This document shows, piece after piece, positions 7,047 through 11,127 of a DNA stretch of 11,127 nt; position 1 is the stretch's first letter, and each line of letters opens with the position of its first letter. This DNA comes from Clostridia bacterium. Lineage in GTDB: Bacteria; Bacillota; Clostridia; Oscillospirales; CAG-272. The notes beneath the pieces are model-generated. The model did no database searches, was not told where the DNA came from, and saw nothing but the letters and a program-made list of their open reading frames with translations. The DNA lies in contig JAGAUC010000293.1 in assembly GCA_017621015.1 (NCBI GenBank), forward strand, positions 1-11,127, in the 5' to 3' direction. The position numbers and the translations under genes were made by a program.

Positions 7047-8432
7047 ATGGAAAAAACGTATTGTCTTGCGGTGGACATCGGCGCCTCCAGCGGACGGGTC
7101 ATGCTCGGCTCGCTTGAGGAGGGCGTGATCGTCACCGAGGAGCTTCACCGCTTCAAAAACGGTGCACAAACCAAAAACGGCCACCTTTGCTGGGACGTGG
7201 AGATGATGCTTCGCGAGATCAAATGCGGTATGAAAAAGTGTGCCGAGCGCGGCATTGCCCCAAAGTCGATCGGCATTGACTGCTTTGGTGTCGATTTTGT
7301 CCTGATCGATGAGGAGGGAAACGTGCTGGGCGATACCGTGGCCTACCGTGACAAGCGCTCGGTCGGTTATCGCGAAAGCGCACCGCTGAGTCCTGCTGAG
7401 ATCTTTATGAAAAACGGCTCGCTCGGCTCGTGGTTCAGCTCGGTGTATCAGCTGATGTATCTTCATGAGCACACCGATCTGCTCGATAAGGCCGCGCACT
7501 TTATGCACCTGCCCGACTATCTCAATTACCGCCTTTGCGGTGTTGTGGCTAATGAGCTGACCGTTGCACAGACCTCCATGGTTATCAACCCCGAGCGCTG
7601 TGAGTTTGACGGCGAGCTCCTTGAGAAAATGAATCTCCCGACAAGAATGTTCGGCCAGCTTTCGCGTCCCGCTTCGGTGGTCGGACGCCTTACCCCCGAG
7701 GTTCGGGCTGAGACCGGAATCGACTGCGTGGTGGTACAGCCCTGTGAGCACGATACCGTGTCGGCGATGGCGGCGGTGCCGAGAGGGGAAGGCGAGGAGT
7801 GTCTGTTCATCAGCTCGGGCACCTGGTCGATGCTGGGCACCTTTGTCGAGCGTCCGCTCATCAGCGAAAAGGCCATCGAGGCCGGCTATTCCAACATGTA
7901 CCTCACGCCTACTTGCAATGGTCTGCTTCGCGGCATTACCGGCCTGTGGATGGTGCAGTCCATCAAAAAGGAGCTGGGCGACGCGTACACGTTTGACAAG
8001 CTCTGTGAGTTGGCGGAAAATTCCGACTACAAGGATATAATTGATGTGGACGACAAGGCGTTTGTAGCACCCGAGTCTATGATCGGTGCGGTGAGGCAGT
8101 ATCTTGCCGATTACGGACTCCCCGAGGCAAAGGATATTGGCGACATTATGAACTGTGTCTACCGTAGCCTGGCGACCAAATACGCGGAGAACGTGATTAA
8201 GCTGGAAAGGCTTACGGGCAAAAGCTACGATCGCATCTATATCGTGGGCGGCGGATCGAGGGATACTTACCTCAATCGCCTGACGGCCGAGTTTACCGGC
8301 AAGCAGGTCTTTGCGGGGCCCACCGAGGCCACGGCGATCGGAAACATTGCCGCACAGCTTACGGCGTGCGGACTTTTTGCCGATCTTAGTGAGGCGACAA
8401 AGGCAATTCCCGCGCCTCTGAGAGTGAACTGA
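7047..8432 (+). CDS. rhaB: FGGY-family carbohydrate kinase, rhamnulokinase-like
   Basis: This kinase of about 461 residues would phosphorylate a ketose, classically L-rhamnulose to L-rhamnulose-1-phosphate. Rhamnulokinase features are AVDIGASSGR (8-17), GHLCWDVEMM, GIDCFGVDFVLIDEEGNVLG (76-95), VAYRD, and LPDYLNYRL. The presumed catalytic base is Asp236 in EHDT. ISSGTWSMLG (256-265) and the phosphate-loop GGGSRD (401-406) complete the two actin-like lobes. The segment aligned with the usual TGIQ..FNT.YQL reads NGSLGSWFSSVYQL (123-136), so substrate preference may differ. A GTG at 7038 could add three residues, but the ATG at 7047 gives the usual family N-terminus. Neither has a strong Shine-Dalgarno, so coupling to the upstream gene is likely. 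The family is secure, the exact sugar less so. Confidence 0.85.
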   Translation: MEKTYCLAVDIGASSGRVMLGSLEEGVIVTEELHRFKNGAQTKNGHLCWDVEMMLREIKCGMKKCAERGIAPKSIGIDCFGVDFVLIDEEGNVLGDTVAYRDKRSVGYRESAPLSPAEIFMKNGSLGSWFSSVYQLMYLHEHTDLLDKAAHFMHLPDYLNYRLCGVVANELTVAQTSMVINPERCEFDGELLEKMNLPTRMFGQLSRPASVVGRLTPEVRAETGIDCVVVQPCEHDTVSAMAAVPRGEGEECLFISSGTWSMLGTFVERPLISEKAIEAGYSNMYLTPTCNGLLRGITGLWMVQSIKKELGDAYTFDKLCELAENSDYKDIIDVDDKAFVAPESMIGAVRQYLADYGLPEAKDIGDIMNCVYRSLATKYAENVIKLERLTGKSYDRIYIVGGGSRDTYLNRLTAEFTGKQVFAGPTEATAIGNIAAQLTACGLFADLSEATKAIPAPLRVN

Positions 8433-8435
8433 TGC

Positions 8436-8478
8436 AAAAAAGGTCATCGGACACTGTCCGATGACCTTTTGCTTTTTT
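8436..8478. terminator. Bidirectional Rho-independent terminator
   Basis: A long perfect hairpin pairs AGGTCATCGGAC (8441-8452) with its complement (8456-8467) around a 3-base loop. T-runs follow on the plus side (8467-8470 and 8473-8478), and six A residues on the other side (8436-8441) give the minus-strand U-tract. It lies between the convergent kinase and DeoR genes and can end both transcripts. Confidence 0.92.
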
Positions 8479-8481
8479 GTT

Positions 8482-9240
8482 TTAAACCGTAACCACTTCA
8501 ATGCCGAGTGCGCGGAATTTTTCCGCTTCTGCTTCGGGAGTCTTGGCGTCGGTGATGATCTTGGAGATCTTGCTGAGACAGCCGATGGTGGTGAAGTGGA
8601 TCTTGCCGATCTTGGTGTGGTCGGCTACAACGATGACCTCGCGCGCACGCTCGATCATGGCAATGTTGATGTCAGTCTCAAAGGGCTGATCGCTGGTAAC
8701 GCCATTGACGGTATCAATGCCGCAGACCGCCAGAAACAGCTTGTCAATGTTGAATTTTCCGAGCTGGGCAATGGCCTCCACGCCGTAGGTGGAGCCGGTC
8801 TCGCCGTTGAAGTTACCGCCGATGAAGACGGTCTTCACGTTGGGGTGCTCCTTGAGCTCGTTGGCAATGTAAATGGAGTTTGTGACCGCACAGAGATTGA
8901 TGTTCTCGGGCAGATAGCGGGCCACCTGAAGGGTGGTGGTGCCGGCGTAGATGAGCACCGCCTCCTCGGGCTTTACGAGCTTGGCGGCATACTTGCCGAT
9001 CTTTTCCTTTTCCTCAAGATTTTTTATGGTATTGGTCTCAAATTTGTCATTGATTCCGCGTTGCTTGAGAAGTGCCTTTCCAAACTGTCTTGTGATGAGC
9101 GAATTGCGCTCCAGAGCGATCAGGTCGTTGCGGACGGTTACCGCCGAAACGCCAAAAAAGTCGCGGATGTAGTTAACATCGAGCACTTTTTCCTCTTGCA
9201 GCATTTCGTATAATTTGGCGCGGCGTTCTTCGGTCGTCAT
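8482..9240 (-). CDS. DeoR/GlpR-family transcriptional regulator
   Basis: This 252-residue repressor has the full DeoR architecture. An N-terminal winged helix-turn-helix (RDFFGVSAVTVRNDLIALE, about residues 25-43) binds DNA. The C-terminal DeoRC sensor domain carries YAGTTT (98-103), the usual phosphosugar-binding loop, then FIGGNFN, CGIDTVNGVTS and VVADHTKIG, all typical. Family members generally respond to a phosphorylated sugar intermediate. In Bacillus subtilis the rhamnose operon is controlled by a DeoR-type RhaR that senses rhamnulose-1-phosphate, which matches the adjacent rhamnulokinase-like gene. GGAGG (9248-9252 on the minus strand) lies 7 bases before the ATG. It is convergent with the kinase operon and divergent from the glycoside hydrolase, so the shared promoter region is its most likely operator site. 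Confidence 0.95.
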   Translation of the reverse strand: MTTEERRAKLYEMLQEEKVLDVNYIRDFFGVSAVTVRNDLIALERNSLITRQFGKALLKQRGINDKFETNTIKNLEEKEKIGKYAAKLVKPEEAVLIYAGTTTLQVARYLPENINLCAVTNSIYIANELKEHPNVKTVFIGGNFNGETGSTYGVEAIAQLGKFNIDKLFLAVCGIDTVNGVTSDQPFETDINIAMIERAREVIVVADHTKIGKIHFTTIGCLSKISKIITDAKTPEAEAEKFRALGIEVVTV

Positions 9241-9275
9241 CGGGATTCCTCCATTGAAAAATCATAATTTTAATT

Positions 9276-9304
9276 ATTATATCATAAAAAAGAGAAAATG
9301 TCAA
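9276..9304 (-). promoter_or_regulatory. Perfect-consensus sigma-A promoter for the DeoR regulator
   Basis: On the minus strand TTGACA (9299-9304) and TATAAT (9276-9281) are both exact consensus hexamers with a 17-base spacer and a TG one base upstream of the -10. Such a strong promoter in front of a repressor gene suggests autorepression (inference). Confidence 0.87.
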
Positions 9305-9321
9305 ATTTTTTCTGAATTCTA

Positions 9322-9350
9322 TTGACAACATAAAATCAACTTGATAAAAT
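9322..9350 (+). promoter_or_regulatory. Sigma-A promoter for the glycoside hydrolase gene
   Basis: TTGACA (9322-9327) and TAAAAT (9345-9350) are separated by 17 bases, with TG at 9342-9343 forming an extended -10. Transcription would start near 9357, about 32 nt before the ATG. The -35 box is only 17 bases from the -35 of the divergent DeoR promoter. Confidence 0.82.
9335..9345. promoter_or_regulatory. Small palindrome in the hydrolase promoter, candidate operator
   Basis: ATCAA-C-TTGAT is a perfect 11-base dyad (9335-9345) lying between the -35 and -10 boxes and touching the -10. A repressor bound here would block RNA polymerase, so it is a candidate DeoR operator. The motif is short and could be chance. 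Confidence 0.25.
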
Positions 9351-9388
9351 TCAAATAAGAAATGTCAAGATCTACTGCGGAGGTTTCG

Positions 9389-11127
9389 ATGAAATTCACA
9401 CACGCGAACGCCCCAACAAATGATTCGTTTTTTTCCGTAGAGGCATTCAAGTCGCCCCGTACCGAATTTTATCCCGCATTTACCTGGACGTGGAGCGACC
9501 CGCTTTCGAAGGAGGAGATCAAGCGTCAGCTCGACGAATATGTCGCCAACGGCGTGCGGTTTCTCTATATTCTTCCTCAGCCGAGGAACTTTCGCCCTAA
9601 CTCGATGCCCACCAACCTTGAGCCGGATTATCTGACCGAGGAATATTTTGAGATGTACCGCCACGCCGCAGAGTACGCCTTGGAAAAGGGAATGCAGCTT
9701 TGGCTGTACGATGAAGGCGGTTGGCCGTCGGGAAGTGCTTGCGGCTTGGTGTTGAAAAACAAACCGCACCTTTCGTATCGGCAGATGGACGTGAGAGAAA
9801 TGCCCTCCCCCTATGAGCCGGGAAGCAATGCCCTGGCGGCCTTCTGCGAGGGTAAGCGCGTTGAGGTCGGCTTTGAAAGTGACAAGCCCATTCTTGAATA
9901 TTATCACAAAATGAAGAATATGATCTTTCCGAATATCGGAGATGCCGAAACCACCGACGAGTTCATTCGCCTGACTCATGAGGAGTATAAGAAGCATCTC
10001 GGGCATCTGTTCGGAAAGGGCATGACGGCGGTCTTTACCGATGAGCCGCACGTCAGCCGCCTCGGCTTCTATCCGGGCTTTGAGGAGAAATTCAAGGAAC
10101 GCTACGGCTACGATCTGCTTGACCATCTTCCCGAGCTTTTTGCGGATTTCTGGGAGGATCTGGACGAGGCGGGAAAGCAGGTGCGCGTGGACTACCACGA
10201 TCTGTGGAATGAGGTGTTTGCCGAAAACTTTTTTCTCAAATGCCGCAATTGGTGTCATGAAAACAACCTGCTTTTTACCGGACATCTGGCCGGCGAGCAC
10301 GTTACGCTGGACCCGAATCAGGCCTTTCACCATATTATGCGATTGCTTCGTTGTATGGATATTCCCGGTATCGATACGATCTGGAGGCAGATCTTTCCGG
10401 GACAGAAGAACCACTTTTTTCCGCGCTTTGCGGGGTCGGCGGCGAACCAAACGGGAAACCCCTATGCCGTTTCCGAATCCTTTGCGATCTATGGCGCAGG
10501 TCTTACCTTCGAGCAGATGCGCTATGTGATGCTCTATCAGATGTCGCGCGGTATCAATATGATAAATATTATGCAGACTGCATATTCCTATGACGGGTCG
10601 GGCAGAAAAGACGCGCGTCCCGGATTTGTGCCCACGCTTCCCACATGGAGACATTTGAAGGATTACTGCGGCTATACGGCGCGTATGTCCTATCTTATGT
10701 CGTTGGGCGTGCCCGAAAACCGATGTGCGGTCTATATGCCGATGACCGATATCTGGTCGGGTGGAGAGTATTGCCGTCAGAAGGCGGAGGCCTTTGACCG
10801 CGCCGTGTTTGCGCTGGAGGCTCAGCACACGCCCTGTGATATCGTGGATGACGATTTTTTGGAGACGGCGAGCATAGAAAACAGCTCGCTTGTTACCGGT
10901 ACGGCGGCGTATACCTCTGTTGTGATTCCAAACGGTGTCCACCTTCCCGAGGCGGTACGGAAAACGCTCAACGCCTTTCGTAAGGCAGGCGGCCTTGTGG
11001 TTTCGGTAGACGAGGTGTCAAGGATCGAGCGAGGGGCAGAAATCACAGGTGTCAAGGTGAATCTTGCCAAGCGACGTCTTGAAAATGGTATGCTTTATCT
11101 TGTTACCAATGAGCATACCGAAACCGA
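9389..11127 (+). CDS. Glycoside hydrolase, GH106 alpha-L-rhamnosidase-like, 3' end beyond window
   Basis: The frame from ATG 9389 is open for 579 codons and runs off the window end. GGAGG (9379-9383) sits 5 bases before the ATG. The N-terminal half looks like a TIM-barrel glycosidase: FTWTWSDPLSKEEIKRQLDE (31-50), WLYDEGGWPSGSACG (105-119), VFTDEPH (215-221), FTGHLAGE (296-303) and VSESFAIYG (361-369). These resemble large GH106 alpha-L-rhamnosidases and related uncharacterised glycosidases. Glu219, Glu303 and Glu363 are candidate catalytic acids, but which ones act cannot be decided by eye. From about residue 445 a Rossmann-like or beta-galactosidase-type domain follows. No signal peptide or membrane segment is visible, so the enzyme is probably cytoplasmic and acts on imported oligosaccharides. 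GH106-like assignment agrees with the rhamnulokinase-like and DeoR genes next door. The hydrolase call is firm, the exact family moderate. Confidence 0.8.
   Translation, partial: MKFTHANAPTNDSFFSVEAFKSPRTEFYPAFTWTWSDPLSKEEIKRQLDEYVANGVRFLYILPQPRNFRPNSMPTNLEPDYLTEEYFEMYRHAAEYALEKGMQLWLYDEGGWPSGSACGLVLKNKPHLSYRQMDVREMPSPYEPGSNALAAFCEGKRVEVGFESDKPILEYYHKMKNMIFPNIGDAETTDEFIRLTHEEYKKHLGHLFGKGMTAVFTDEPHVSRLGFYPGFEEKFKERYGYDLLDHLPELFADFWEDLDEAGKQVRVDYHDLWNEVFAENFFLKCRNWCHENNLLFTGHLAGEHVTLDPNQAFHHIMRLLRCMDIPGIDTIWRQIFPGQKNHFFPRFAGSAANQTGNPYAVSESFAIYGAGLTFEQMRYVMLYQMSRGINMINIMQTAYSYDGSGRKDARPGFVPTLPTWRHLKDYCGYTARMSYLMSLGVPENRCAVYMPMTDIWSGGEYCRQKAEAFDRAVFALEAQHTPCDIVDDDFLETASIENSSLVTGTAAYTSVVIPNGVHLPEAVRKTLNAFRKAGGLVVSVDEVSRIERGAEITGVKVNLAKRRLENGMLYLVTNEHTET

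Noticed and set aside
4428..8501. A 1357-codon open frame on the minus strand across the whole oxidoreductase-aminotransferase-kinase operon
   Set aside because: It is codon-aligned with three real genes that all lie in the same plus frame. It stays open because those genes do not use TTA, CTA or TCA codons, and the translation resembles no protein family. It also lacks a plausible promoter or Shine-Dalgarno.
9365..10942. A 525-codon open frame on the minus strand opposite the glycoside hydrolase
   Set aside because: It is the codon-aligned antisense of a clear glycosidase and arises from the same codon bias. The plus frame has a promoter, ribosome binding site and recognisable motifs.

Overview
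The window looks like a piece of a Gram-positive, Clostridia-type (Firmicutes) chromosome, probably from a gut or rumen anaerobe. The signs are moderately GC-rich genes with AT-rich spacers, strong GGAGG ribosome binding sites, sigma-A promoters close to consensus and compact Rho-independent terminators. It encodes uptake and breakdown of a plant or microbial glycan sugar, most likely L-rhamnose or a related (deoxy)ketose. The taxonomic call is inferred from sequence style, not from a marker gene. No RNA gene, CRISPR array, insertion sequence or phage gene was seen, and no gene-free stretch exceeds 300 bases.

Layout: (1) 1-609 (+) is the 3' part of a MsmX/UgpC/MalK-type sugar ABC transporter ATPase, ending at a bidirectional terminator (614-655). 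(2) 657-3144 (-) is a tight three-gene operon. In transcription order it encodes an HpcH/HpaI-type 2-keto-3-deoxy acid aldolase, a D-isomer-specific 2-hydroxyacid dehydrogenase and an alpha/beta hydrolase. (3) 3291-4163 (+) is a divergent AraC-family regulator with an N-terminal cupin-like sensor. (4) 4353-8432 (+) is a second three-gene operon behind an excellent promoter (4231-4259). It encodes a Gfo/Idh/MocA oxidoreductase, a divergent class III PLP-dependent aminotransferase-like protein and a rhamnulokinase-like FGGY kinase, and ends at a second bidirectional terminator (8436-8478). (5) 8482-9240 (-) is a DeoR-family repressor. (6) 9389-11127 (+) is a large glycoside hydrolase resembling GH106 alpha-L-rhamnosidases, cut by the window end and read from back-to-back promoters shared with the DeoR gene.

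Working model (inference): an oligosaccharide is imported by an ABC system and cleaved in the cytoplasm by the hydrolase, which has no visible signal peptide. The sugar is then processed by the oxidoreductase, the PLP enzyme and the kinase. The minus-strand operon handles a 2-keto-3-deoxy sugar acid and its aldol products. The DeoR regulator would sense a phosphorylated sugar, and the AraC regulator the free sugar or sugar acid. The odd feature is that neither rhamnose isomerase (RhaA) nor rhamnulose-1-phosphate aldolase (RhaD) is present. A redox enzyme and a class III transaminase-fold protein stand next to the kinase instead, so the route may be non-standard.
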